Assembly: GCF_020073745.1 (NCBI RefSeq)
Contig: NZ_JAIRAU010000028.1
Location: 62,001-126,000, forward strand
Direction: 5' to 3'
Length of the DNA: 64,000 bases
Origin: Nannocystis pusilla
GTDB taxonomy: Bacteria > Myxococcota_A > Polyangia > Nannocystales > Nannocystaceae
Part shown: piece by piece, positions 8,809 to 17,010 of the stretch
How the letters are laid out: each line of letters opens with the position of its first letter
How positions within the stretch are numbered: position 1 is the first letter of the stretch
Made by a program: the position numbers and the translations under genes
Notes under the pieces: model-generated
What the model was told of the DNA's origin: nothing
Databases searched by the model: none
Seen by the model: the letters and a program-made list of their open reading frames with translations, nothing else

Positions 8809-10143
8809 ATGACACAGTCCCTTTCACTTCGCCTCCTCTGCCTCGCCTCTGTCTCCGGCCTCGCCTGTAGCACCGCCGACACCGGTCTTACCGGGGGGGT
8901 GTCGGCCACCGACTCCGACTCGGGTCAGACCTCCCTCACCACCGGGGAAGACAGCCCGACCACCCAGGCCCAGCCCACCGGCGACACGAATCTCACCGAC
9001 GACGGCACCATGTCGGCCGGCGAGACGACGGGTACCACCGGCGTGCCGGACACCACGAGCAGCGACACCACCGATACCCCGGTGACCAGCACGACGGGCG
9101 ACGACACCACCGGCAGCGACACCACCACGACGGGTGACGACACGACGACGGGCACCACCGGCGACGACACCACCACGACCAATGGCACGACCGGCGACGT
9201 CGACCCGAACTGTCAGGCGCCGGCGACCCAGCCGCCGTGCGACGAGGCCGCGGACGACATCTTCAAGGCCATCGGCCTCAACTGTTCCGACGACAAGTCG
9301 ATGGCGATCCCGATCACCAACCCGGTGATCACCGCCCCCGATCCGGCCAGCTACCGCATCGTCTCGCACTTCGGCAGCGCCATGGATCCGATGGACCCGG
9401 CGCAGTTCGCCTGGCGGCCCCACGAGGGCTCGCGCATGCTGGCGATCACCACCGGTCGGTTCCCCGCCCTGCAGCCCGACGGCGGCCTCGTCGAGCCGAA
9501 CAACAGCGACTCCGAGGGCAACAACAACCCCGACAACCTGCCGAACCTGCCCGGCGTGATGCACTGGGAGAAGGGCAGCAACAACGGCCAGGGCGGCACG
9601 CCGTTCATGAACTGCGACGGCGTCAACGACTGCTCCGACTCGCTCGATCCGCAGTGGAACATCGCCCCCTTCAACGTCGCCAACGACGTGTTCTACATGT
9701 CGTTCGACCTCGAGACCCCGCTCGGCACCCACGGCTACCTGTTCGACTTCGCCTACTTCTCCGAGGAGTGGCCGAATTACGTCGGCGACTCGTTCAACGA
9801 CATGCTCGTGGTCTGGTCGACCAGCGAGACCTTCACCGGCAACGTCACCTTCATCAACGACCAGCCGCTGACCGTCACCGCCCTCGACCCGTACATGATG
9901 CACCTGCCCGGCGATCCGCTGCTCGCCGGCACCGGCTTCCCCGGCGACGGCGAGGGCGCCGGCACCGGTTGGTTCACCGCCAAGGGCTCCGCCGCCCCCG
10001 GCGAGAAGTTCACCATCGCCATCTCGATCTTCGACATGAGCGACACGGTGTGGGACACCACCGGCCTCATCGACAAGTTCCGCTGGGACTGCGAGGGTTG
10101 CATCCCCAGCGAGGTCATGAGCTGCGGCATCGAGCCGCAGTGA
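8809..10143 (+). CDS. Choice-of-anchor L domain lipoprotein
   Basis: A 444-residue exported protein. The signal peptide leads to Cys20 (SGLAC). Residues about 25-125 are a Thr/Gly/Asp linker (TTGDD and TTTG repeats), and a folded domain follows. The motif FAYFSEEWPNYVGDSFND with a preceding NDVFYMSFDLETP is the signature of choice-of-anchor L domains, known from proteins with varied surface-sorting tails. The C-terminal DMSDTVWDTTGLIDKFRW fits the end of that domain. It likely sits on the cell surface with the Thr-rich linker as a flexible stalk. It is a single gene with a strong hairpin 60 nt downstream. Confidence 0.8.
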   Translation: MTQSLSLRLLCLASVSGLACSTADTGLTGGVSATDSDSGQTSLTTGEDSPTTQAQPTGDTNLTDDGTMSAGETTGTTGVPDTTSSDTTDTPVTSTTGDDTTGSDTTTTGDDTTTGTTGDDTTTTNGTTGDVDPNCQAPATQPPCDEAADDIFKAIGLNCSDDKSMAIPITNPVITAPDPASYRIVSHFGSAMDPMDPAQFAWRPHEGSRMLAITTGRFPALQPDGGLVEPNNSDSEGNNNPDNLPNLPGVMHWEKGSNNGQGGTPFMNCDGVNDCSDSLDPQWNIAPFNVANDVFYMSFDLETPLGTHGYLFDFAYFSEEWPNYVGDSFNDMLVVWSTSETFTGNVTFINDQPLTVTALDPYMMHLPGDPLLAGTGFPGDGEGAGTGWFTAKGSAAPGEKFTIAISIFDMSDTVWDTTGLIDKFRWDCEGCIPSEVMSCGIEPQ

Positions 10144-10202
10144 TCGGCTCCGGCGCCGCGGCGTCGGGCGCGACGTATCGCGCAATTGCGACCCGTGAAC
10201 GG

Positions 10203-10231
10203 AGCCCGCGAGCCCCTGGAGCTCGCGGGCT
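10203..10231. terminator. Hairpin downstream of the anchor-L lipoprotein gene
   Basis: AGCCCGCGAGC and GCTCGCGGGCT form an 11-bp perfect stem with a 7-nt loop about 60 nt after the stop codon. No U-tract follows, so intrinsic termination is possible but unproven. Confidence 0.5.
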
Positions 10232-10372
10232 CGCGAATGGCGCCAGCCGCGACGCCGCCGTCCGGTCGCAGCGTCGCCGATGTCGTGAGCCTTCGAGGTC
10301 GACCGCGCTCTCGGCGGATTTCGCCGTTTTTGGACCGCCGCGACGTGGCGCGTGCCTTGCAGCAATCCCCTC

Positions 10373-10894
10373 ATGCGCGCGCTCGGCCTCCTCGTCGCCC
10401 TCCCCGTCCTCGTCCACTGCGGTCCCAAGCTGCCCGAGCAGGACAGCGGGGGCAGCGAGTCGGACGGCACCATCACCACCACGACCACGACCACGGACAC
10501 CGACTCGAGCAGCACCACGACCACGGGCTCCGGCACCGCCACCAGCGGCCCCCTCACCACCGGCCCCGACACGGTATCCACCACCCACGCCACCACGGCG
10601 TCGGGCGAATGTGGCGGGCTCGAGGCCGGCCACGTGTGGACCTGCCAGTGCACGACCGTCCTGGGCCCGTGGATCCCCTTCAACGAGGCCTGCGACAAGC
10701 AGGAGAGCGGCGCCGTCGAATGGGTGGAGTGGCTCTGCGAGAATTACGCCGACGAGGAGCAGACCACCACCGACGCCGGCACCACCGCGGACGACCCGCG
10801 CGAGAGCACCAGCACCGGCGACGACACGGGCTCGCTCGGCTGCGAATGCACGTGCCAGGTCGTCGACGAGTGCTGCGACGATTCGAAGCCCTAA
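10373..10894 (+). CDS. Small Thr-linker lipoprotein
   Basis: A 173-residue protein. A hydrophobic signal (MRALGLLVALPVLVHC) precedes Cys16; His at the -1 position makes the lipobox non-canonical. A Thr/Ser/Asp stalk (residues about 25-75) leads to a small Cys-rich domain with WTCQC and a C-terminal CECTCQVVDECCDD cluster. No family was recognised. The stalk style matches neighbouring surface lipoproteins. It converges on the lipoprotein gene at 10972, with an 11-bp hairpin between them. Confidence 0.65.
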   Translation: MRALGLLVALPVLVHCGPKLPEQDSGGSESDGTITTTTTTTDTDSSSTTTTGSGTATSGPLTTGPDTVSTTHATTASGECGGLEAGHVWTCQCTTVLGPWIPFNEACDKQESGAVEWVEWLCENYADEEQTTTDAGTTADDPRESTSTGDDTGSLGCECTCQVVDECCDDSKP

Positions 10895-10928
10895 AGGGCC
10901 TCTCGGGCCGACGCAGCCAGCCGGCTTG

Positions 10929-10960
10929 TGTTCGCCGCCACGCCTCGGCGGCGGCGAACA
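10929..10960. terminator. Bidirectional terminator-like hairpin
   Basis: TGTTCGCCGCC and GGCGGCGAACA form an 11-bp perfect stem with a 10-nt loop in the 77-bp gap between two convergent lipoprotein genes. The location suggests a shared terminator. Confidence 0.6.
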
Positions 10961-10971
10961 GGCACCCGCCT

Positions 10972-11643
10972 TCACGGCAGGTACTTGTCGCGCAGCGATT
11001 GGGCCATCTCGCGCGCCGCGTCCACCGGCGGCAGGCTGCAGCCCGTCGTGTTCTTGTTGAACACTTGCCCGTCGATGGCGACATCCATGGACTCGTAGAT
11101 GTCGGCCGGCGGGTTGCACATCGGCGGCGGGCCCTGGATGATCTCCACGAGCTCGGGATCGGTGAACACTGCCACCGCCGCGAGGTAATCCTCCTCGCTG
11201 ACCTCGGCCTCGACCACCGGGTCGCCGACCGCGCCGAACTCCTCGACCTGCAAGCTCCGTGACTGACTCAGCCTGATCTCGCCGTCGCAGTCCGACTCGG
11301 GCGGGCACGGCCCCGCCCACGTCCGCAGCACGAAGAAGCCGAACCCGCCGTTGCCGTCCGTGGTGTCGCCGGTGCCCTCCGTGTCCCCGCTGGCGCTCGT
11401 CGTGTCGGCGGTCGTGAAGCCGACGGAGTCGTCGCTGGTGGTCGTGGTGCCGGTCGTCCCCTCGTCGCCGGTGGACGGATCATCACCGCTCTGGCTCGAG
11501 TGCCCGTCGGTCTCGTCGCCGGCGGAGGCGCTCGATTCGTCGCCCGAATCGAGGGTGTCGCCGATGTTCTTCGAGAAGGGCGTGCAGCCCGGCATGAGAG
11601 TGAACGTGAAGATGCAAGGAAGGAGCAAGCGTCGGAAGTGCAT
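10972..11643 (-). CDS. Ser/Thr-linker lipoprotein
   Basis: A 223-residue lipoprotein. The signal peptide ends at LMPGC, followed by a Ser/Thr/Asp/Gly stalk (about 30-95) and a compact domain (GFGFFVLRTWAGPCPPESDC...VEIIQGPPPMC...NKNTTGCSLPP). The domain, with four cysteines and charged beta-like segments, has no recognised homologue. It is the last gene of a leftward set: beta-barrel-like protein, sigma factor, then this gene 46 nt further on. It may therefore be co-expressed with the sigma factor or be part of its regulon. Confidence 0.68.
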   Translation of the reverse strand: MHFRRLLLPCIFTFTLMPGCTPFSKNIGDTLDSGDESSASAGDETDGHSSQSGDDPSTGDEGTTGTTTTSDDSVGFTTADTTSASGDTEGTGDTTDGNGGFGFFVLRTWAGPCPPESDCDGEIRLSQSRSLQVEEFGAVGDPVVEAEVSEEDYLAAVAVFTDPELVEIIQGPPPMCNPPADIYESMDVAIDGQVFNKNTTGCSLPPVDAAREMAQSLRDKYLP

Positions 11644-11689
11644 GGTGAACTCTCTTCTGCTCCTGAGTGCCCGGGTGCTCGGGGCGCCA

Positions 11690-12928
11690 TCACGGCGCCG
11701 GTGATTTTTTTTCGGCGGGCGGGTCGACCTCCGCCGCGAGGTCGCAGCTCTGCCGCACGCGGGCCGCGAGCGCGCTGTCCGGGTGGTCGCGCAGAAACGC
11801 CTCGGCCTCGCGCTCGCCCTCGCCCGCGCGATCGGCCCGGCACAGGGCGATCGCACGCAGGCCGAGGCGCTCGCGCTGCAACACGCCGTCGGGGAACTCG
11901 CGCTGGTGCCGGCGCGACCCGGCGAGCGCGTCGTCGATGCGGCCGGCGTCGATCGCCGCCCGCACCTCGGCGATGAGCTCGGCCTCGGCCGCGAGTCGAT
12001 CGCCCGCGGCGCCGCTCGCTCCGCCGCGACGCCGCGCCGGGGGTTCGACGGTGACGGCGGGCGGCGTGGCGGCAGCGACGGGCTCGTCGGTCGCCTCGGG
12101 CGTCGCGATCGACGCGGCCTCGGGGATCGGTGCGGAGATCGGCGCAGCCCGGGGCGGCGAGAGCGGCTCGGGTGCTGGCGGCGCGGCGGCGACGACCACG
12201 ATCCCCGCGGCTGCCACCAGGCCGAGCGACCACGCGAGGGCCTGGTGACCGGCCGCGGCGGCCCCGTGCGCGAGCGCGGCGCCCGGGGCCGCCGCCGTCG
12301 CGCCGCTGCCGACGACGAGGAGCAGCGCGGCCCAGACGCGGGCCTGCGCCCCGTGAGGCGCGGCCTCCGGGGTCCTGGCGACGCGCAGGGCCGCCGGAGC
12401 GGCGCTCGCAAAGGTGCGATCGAACTGCTCGCGGACCAGGCGGATCCGCGAATACACGGTGTTGACATTCACGCCGAGGGTCTGCGCAATCTCCGGCGCC
12501 GACATCTCTTCATACAAGTGCAGCACGAACACCGCGCGCCGGTCGTCGTCGAGGCCGTCGAGGAACTCCGCGAGGCGGCGGCGAGCCTCGCGGCGCACCA
12601 CCTCGTCCTCGTCGACGGCGAGCGGCTCGGCGGCGGTGACCGCGGCCAGCCGCGCGTGCCGTCGCTGGCGCCGCGCCTCGGTGCGGCGGTGGCGAGCCGC
12701 GACGCGGCGGGCGACCCCGAAGATCCACGTCTTGAGGCTCGAGCGGCCGGCGAACTCGGGCAGGCGGCGATGGATGACCAGGAACAGGTCCTGGAGCGCG
12801 TCCTCCTGGGCCTCCGGGGGGACCCCGAGGCGGCGCAGGCAGGCCCACGCGTACTCGAAGTGGTCCTGATAGAGGTCGGGGAACGAGGGCGAGGTCGGGC
12901 CGCTCACGGTGTCCCTGGGTGCCCGCAT
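11690..12928 (-). CDS. ECF-like sigma factor with C-terminal membrane segments and periplasmic tail
   Basis: A 412-residue protein. Sigma-70 region 2 is seen at about 20-90 (EDALQDLFLVIHRRLPEF, SSLKTWIFGVARR), and region 4 at about 122-170 (LDDDRRAVFVLHLYEEMS, helix-turn-helix APEIAQTLGVNVNTVYSRIR). Unlike a normal ECF sigma of about 190 residues, it continues with hydrophobic stretches (about 200-255), a Pro/Ala-rich linker and a helical tail (ELIAEVRAAIDAGRIDDAL...REAEAFLRDHPDS) resembling a TPR/outer-membrane-assembly-type domain. It may combine sigma and anti-sigma/sensor functions in one chain; release mechanism unknown. Its start is 13 nt downstream of the preceding leftward gene, suggesting an operon. 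Confidence 0.82.
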   Translation of the reverse strand: MRAPRDTVSGPTSPSFPDLYQDHFEYAWACLRRLGVPPEAQEDALQDLFLVIHRRLPEFAGRSSLKTWIFGVARRVAARHRRTEARRQRRHARLAAVTAAEPLAVDEDEVVRREARRRLAEFLDGLDDDRRAVFVLHLYEEMSAPEIAQTLGVNVNTVYSRIRLVREQFDRTFASAAPAALRVARTPEAAPHGAQARVWAALLLVVGSGATAAAPGAALAHGAAAAGHQALAWSLGLVAAAGIVVVAAAPPAPEPLSPPRAAPISAPIPEAASIATPEATDEPVAAATPPAVTVEPPARRRGGASGAAGDRLAAEAELIAEVRAAIDAGRIDDALAGSRRHQREFPDGVLQRERLGLRAIALCRADRAGEGEREAEAFLRDHPDSALAARVRQSCDLAAEVDPPAEKKSPAP

Positions 12929-12941
12929 GCCGGACCATCCA

Positions 12942-14123
12942 TCACGGGAAACGGAGCTCGAGCCCGGCCATCGGCCGCAACCCGACCCGCTCGCCGCGCG
13001 CGAGTTCGCCCAGGGAGGTGACGTGGAAGCCGGGACGCCGCAGCCCCACCAGGACGTCGACGCCGAGGGTCACGGCGAGGAAGCGCCGGGGCACCCAGGC
13101 GAGGCCGGGGCTCAGCTGGGCGGCGATCCACAGGTCGCTGGCGGGCTGCGGATCGGTCACGCCGCGCGCGACGGCGCGCACGTACCCGAGCTCGACCCCG
13201 GCGCAGATCGGGAACTCCAGCCGGCGCCAGCGCGGGACGCCGCAGCCGCGCAGCGCCCCGGCCGCGACGAGCATCCGCCCGCCGACCGCCGCCGGCTCGG
13301 GGTACGTCAGGGCGCGCGCGGCGTAGGTGCCCGCGAGCTCGACCCGCCACGCCCCGCGGAACACGGCGACGGCGAGCCCGCCGGCCGGGCTCCACGCCGG
13401 GATCGCGCCGACCTCGCCGCCGGCGCCGAGCCGCACCGCCGCGCGCACGGGCGCCCTCGCGCGCGGCGGGGCGGCCGGATCGGGCGCGAGCTCGGATTCG
13501 CGCGGCTCCGACGGGTCGAGCGCGGCGTCGTCGACGGGCGGGACGACCACGAGGCCGGTCGGCGGCGAGGCGCGGCCCTCCGGCACCGGCGGCACGCCGG
13601 GGTTCGGCGCGTTCGCGCGCGTGGTCGCGTCCAGAGACGGCTCGGGCACGACCCCGGGCGGCTCGCTCTCGCGCACGGAGGCGTCCGTCGCCGTCGCCGG
13701 CGGCGCCGGCACGCCCGGGGGAGGCGCGCCGGCGCGCACGGAGGCGTCCGGCGCTCCGGGTCCGGACGCGGCGGGGACCGCCCGCCCGGCCACCTCCTCC
13801 GGCGCGATGGCGAGGGCGATCAGCAGGGCCGTGACGTCCGCCAGGACGCGGCAGTCGCGGGCCTCGATCACGCGCCGGTCGTCGAGCCCGGGCCCGCGCA
13901 ACGCCAGCCGCAAGCGCCAGCCCGCCCCGGCGCCCCGCCTCGCCACGTCCGCCTCGGCGCGCACCACCGGGCCGGCCGGCGGTTCGGGCGCGAGGGCGCG
14001 CAGGCGCTCATGGACGGCGCCGGCGTCGGGGCAGGCGGCCGGCGCCTGCCAGGTCAGCTCGACCCGCGGCACGGCCGGGGGCGAGGCGAACACGACGAGC
14101 AGGCCTGCGAGCGCCACGACCAC
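12942..14123 (-). CDS. Exported protein, probable outer-membrane beta-barrel-type C-terminus
   Basis: A 393-residue protein with an N-terminal signal (MVVALAGLLVVFASPP). It has an N-terminal domain (VELTWQAPAACPDAGAVHERL...LRLALRGPGLDDRRVIEARDC), a long Pro/Ala/Glu-rich linker (about 130-230) and a C-terminal region of alternating amphipathic strands ending in ELRFP, consistent with a small barrel. The AxACPDxxxVxxRL start is common in myxobacterial proteins encoded beside ECF-like sigma genes. It is the first gene before the sigma factor (13 nt apart), so the two probably work together in an envelope response. No enzymatic motif was found. Confidence 0.65.
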   Translation of the reverse strand: MVVALAGLLVVFASPPAVPRVELTWQAPAACPDAGAVHERLRALAPEPPAGPVVRAEADVARRGAGAGWRLRLALRGPGLDDRRVIEARDCRVLADVTALLIALAIAPEEVAGRAVPAASGPGAPDASVRAGAPPPGVPAPPATATDASVRESEPPGVVPEPSLDATTRANAPNPGVPPVPEGRASPPTGLVVVPPVDDAALDPSEPRESELAPDPAAPPRARAPVRAAVRLGAGGEVGAIPAWSPAGGLAVAVFRGAWRVELAGTYAARALTYPEPAAVGGRMLVAAGALRGCGVPRWRRLEFPICAGVELGYVRAVARGVTDPQPASDLWIAAQLSPGLAWVPRRFLAVTLGVDVLVGLRRPGFHVTSLGELARGERVGLRPMAGLELRFP

Positions 14124-14313
14124 CGGCCCATTCTACGCCGCCCGCGGGCCCGCGGGACCTGAACGAACTCGGCCCCCTCCCCTCGAGGCGCACGCGCTCA
14201 CCCGCGGGGCAGCCCTCGTCCCGAAGGCCCCCACAGGCCGCCCCGGGCTCGCCGAAAAAACCTGTCGCCCTCGTGTAGGGTTCTCCTGGCTGGCGACACT
14301 CGAGCCGTCCGCG

Positions 14314-15486
14314 ATGACCGAGCTGCTGACCATCGACATCTTCTTCCTCCTCGGCGGCACCTCCGCCGTCGTGGTCTTCACGACGGCGTTGCTCACCCTG
14401 CTGGTGCTGCCGATGCGCCTGGCGGCCCAGCTCGTCGCCGCGGCACGATGGCTCGCGCGCACCGCGCCGGGGCAGCTGCACCGCCACGCGATCGACGGCG
14501 AGACCTGGCGCCCGCTCAGCATCCGCGGGCTGTCCACGCCGCTGTCGCGGATGATCCAGCAGACCCGCACGCTCGCGCTCGAGCTCCGCCGCGCGAGCGC
14601 CGAGACAGCCGACTGGCCGGCCGAGTCGGCCCCGGAGCCGTCGCCCGGCGGCTGGCGCGAATCGCTGCTGGGGACCGGCGCGGACGCGCCGCTGACGGCG
14701 ATCCGCAGCGACGTGTTCGCGTGGATCGGCCTGGTCGAGGCGCTGCCGCCCGCCGACCGCGAGGTGCTGGCCGGGCTCGGCGTCGACGTCGAGGCGGTGC
14801 GCCACGCGTTGACCGGAGAGTGTGCGCCCGCCGAGGTGGTGCGCGCGCTCGCAGGGCTGCTGTGGAGCATCGACGAGCGGCTCTCCGCCGCGGGCGGGTT
14901 CGGGTACCGGGCCAGCGGGGTCGAGCGGGCCGCGGGCACCGGCGTGAGCGCGGGGCCGTGGACGAACGGGGACGCGAGCGCCGGCGAAGACGAGGAGCAG
15001 ACCCGCCGCGGGCGCTGGGCCGGGACGGTCGCGGAGCACGGCGCCGGGCTGTCGCGCATGGCGGCCAGCTACACCCGCGGCGCCGAGCGCGAGGACCTCG
15101 AGCAGGACATCGCGCTCGCGCTGTGGCGCGCGCTGCCGCTGTTCCGCGGCGAGTCGTCGCTGAAGACCTTCGCCTACCGGGTCGCCCGCTACTGTTGCTT
15201 CCGTCACGTCCGCCGGCGCAAGGAGGCGGACGCGACGCTCGACCCGGCCGGCCTCGCCGACCCGTCGACGTGCATCGAATCGGCGATCCTCCACGCCGAA
15301 CAGCGGGCGCAGATCGAGCAAGCGCTGACCGAGCTGCCCGACAACCTCGAGTCGGTGCTGACGCTGCACCTCACCGGGCACTCGTACGCGCAGATCGCCG
15401 AGACCCTGGGGATCACCGAGCGCAACGTGTCGGTCCGGCTGTCCCGCGCGCGCCCCCGCCTGCGCCGCCAGCTCGTCGCGGCCTGA
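14314..15486 (+). CDS. Sigma-70 family factor with N-terminal transmembrane anchor
   Basis: A 390-residue protein. Residues about 9-33 (FFLLGGTSAVVVFTTALLTL and onward) form one strong transmembrane helix followed by Arg residues, predicting a cytoplasmic remainder. After a linker region, sigma region 2 appears at about 255-305 (EREDLEQDIALALWRALPLF, SSLKTFAYRVARYCC) and region 4 at about 340-385 (LPDNLESVLTLHLTGHSYAQ, IAETLGITERNVSVRLSRAR). A membrane-tethered sigma needs proteolytic release or acts at the membrane; neither is shown. It is divergent from the other sigma operon, separated by 190 bp. The start ATG is immediately before the hydrophobic helix. Confidence 0.82.
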   Translation: MTELLTIDIFFLLGGTSAVVVFTTALLTLLVLPMRLAAQLVAAARWLARTAPGQLHRHAIDGETWRPLSIRGLSTPLSRMIQQTRTLALELRRASAETADWPAESAPEPSPGGWRESLLGTGADAPLTAIRSDVFAWIGLVEALPPADREVLAGLGVDVEAVRHALTGECAPAEVVRALAGLLWSIDERLSAAGGFGYRASGVERAAGTGVSAGPWTNGDASAGEDEEQTRRGRWAGTVAEHGAGLSRMAASYTRGAEREDLEQDIALALWRALPLFRGESSLKTFAYRVARYCCFRHVRRRKEADATLDPAGLADPSTCIESAILHAEQRAQIEQALTELPDNLESVLTLHLTGHSYAQIAETLGITERNVSVRLSRARPRLRRQLVAA

Positions 15487-15531
15487 GACGCGAGCCGTCG
15501 CGGCGGAATCGCAGTCGCAGTCGGAGAAATC

Positions 15532-15585
15532 GTGAAAGAGATGACCGCCCTGTTCGCCGCCCACGCGGTCCAGGCAATCATGTGA
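15532..15585 (+). CDS. Possible 17-residue leader-like peptide after the sigma gene
   Basis: A GTG-initiated frame (MKEMTALFAAHAVQAIM) follows TCGGAGAAATC, a good Shine-Dalgarno at 5-nt spacing, 46 nt after the sigma stop. It may be a small membrane-active or regulatory peptide, or chance. No homology can be claimed. Confidence 0.2.
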   Translation: MKEMTALFAAHAVQAIM

Positions 15586-15730
15586 CCTCCGCATCAAGCC
15601 GGGAGCACGGCGCCCGCTGCGCTGGCCGGCCGGGCGCGAACCCGGGTACTTCCATTCGCCCGAATACAGTTGTCATCCGATGCACGGATGGCACGACGTG
15701 CGACCGCCATCAGCCTGGGTGCCGGTTACC

Positions 15731-16894
15731 ATGCCACGTCTCACCATTCTGATTGGAAGTCTCCTCTCCTTCTCTCCAGCCTGCCCATGGTCCGGGCCAG
15801 AATTCTCGCGTGACCACGATAACCGGGACAACGACGACGACGACGATGACGACGACGACGACGACGATGACGATGACGACGACCCGGGCGCCGCCGTATG
15901 CGGCGATGGCGTGGTCGACCCGGCCGAGGAGTGCGACCTCGGCCCGGACAACACCGACGATGGCGCCTGCACGTCGGCCTGCCTGCTCGCGGCCTGCGGC
16001 GACGGCCTCGTCCAGGCCGGCGTCGAGCAATGCGACGACGCCGGGGCCAACGACGGTTGCAGCGACACGTGTACGACCGAGGGCTGCACCTGGGATGTGG
16101 CCCGCGGCACATTCCCCATCGACGTGTGGACGGGCCAGGCCGTGCTCGGCGAGATCGCCTTCGACGGCGATTGCGACCTCATCGTCGGTGGCGGCGAGGA
16201 GACCGCGAACATCTACCGCGTCAGCAAGGACAGTGGGTCCGTCTCGCTCGTGGTCCAGGGACTGCCTCACACCCTGGTCTCGGGCATCACCCACCGCGCG
16301 AGCGACGACCGCGTCTACTTCGCGGCCGGCATCCCCGATCATCTCTACGCCCTCGATGCCCAGGATCAGGTCGAATCGATCATGGCGCTGGAAGATCCCG
16401 TCCTCAGTTTGACCGTCGCGCCGCCGGGCTTCGGGGAATTCGGCGACCAGCTCATCGCCGTCGCCTACGGGCCCTCGCGGCTGCTGGCGATCGACGTCGA
16501 CAACCACGTGATCACTCCCTTCGCGCAGTCCGCCTCGCTGCTCAGCGTGGCGACGTTCAGCGGCGACGGCACGCTCTACGTGGCCGACTGGGGCAGCGAT
16601 CGCATCCTCACGGTCACCGCCGAGGGCGTCTTCACGCCGTTCTACACCGGCGTCGACGCCCCCGACGGCCTGGCGATCGCGCCCGACGGCACCCGCATGT
16701 TCGTCGCGCACCTGAGCGGTACCGGCCGCATCGACCAGATCTCGATCCCCGGCGCGACGCTGACTCCGGGCGTCGCGTTCGAGCTCGGCACCGGCGCGGC
16801 GCCGACCGGCATCGTCGTCGACGGCGCCGATCACGTGCTGTACGAGGCGCCGCTCGCCGACCACGCGGTCATCGACGTGTTCGCCGCGCCCTGA
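15731..16894 (+). CDS. Poly-Asp linker lipoprotein with DUF4215 repeat and NHL/SMP-30-like propeller
   Basis: A 387-residue exported protein. The signal (MPRLTILIGSLLSFSPAC) is followed by 16 consecutive Asp residues at nt 15833-15880, encoded by GAC/GAT. Then come one complete and one partial DUF4215-like unit (CGDGVVDPAEECDLGPDN, CGDGLVQAGVEQCDD) and a C-terminal beta-propeller of NHL/SMP-30 type (LYVADWGSDRILTVTAEG, DGLAIAPDGTRMFVAHLSG, GIVVDGADHVLYEAP). The acidic tract may bind calcium or act as a stalk. Propellers of this type bind or hydrolyse lactones or serve as scaffolds; no catalytic set is evident. Upstream gene on the same strand ends 245 nt earlier. Confidence 0.78.
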   Translation: MPRLTILIGSLLSFSPACPWSGPEFSRDHDNRDNDDDDDDDDDDDDDDDDDPGAAVCGDGVVDPAEECDLGPDNTDDGACTSACLLAACGDGLVQAGVEQCDDAGANDGCSDTCTTEGCTWDVARGTFPIDVWTGQAVLGEIAFDGDCDLIVGGGEETANIYRVSKDSGSVSLVVQGLPHTLVSGITHRASDDRVYFAAGIPDHLYALDAQDQVESIMALEDPVLSLTVAPPGFGEFGDQLIAVAYGPSRLLAIDVDNHVITPFAQSASLLSVATFSGDGTLYVADWGSDRILTVTAEGVFTPFYTGVDAPDGLAIAPDGTRMFVAHLSGTGRIDQISIPGATLTPGVAFELGTGAAPTGIVVDGADHVLYEAPLADHAVIDVFAAP

Positions 16895-17010
16895 TCGCGG
16901 ATCGTCAGTCGCATGGCTCGCTGCAGTGCCGCGCGCGCGTCGAACCCTACGGCGAGGGACACGATTGTTGCGCGCCGGTGCGCCGCCGACCGAACCGACC
17001 GCCGAGGTCC

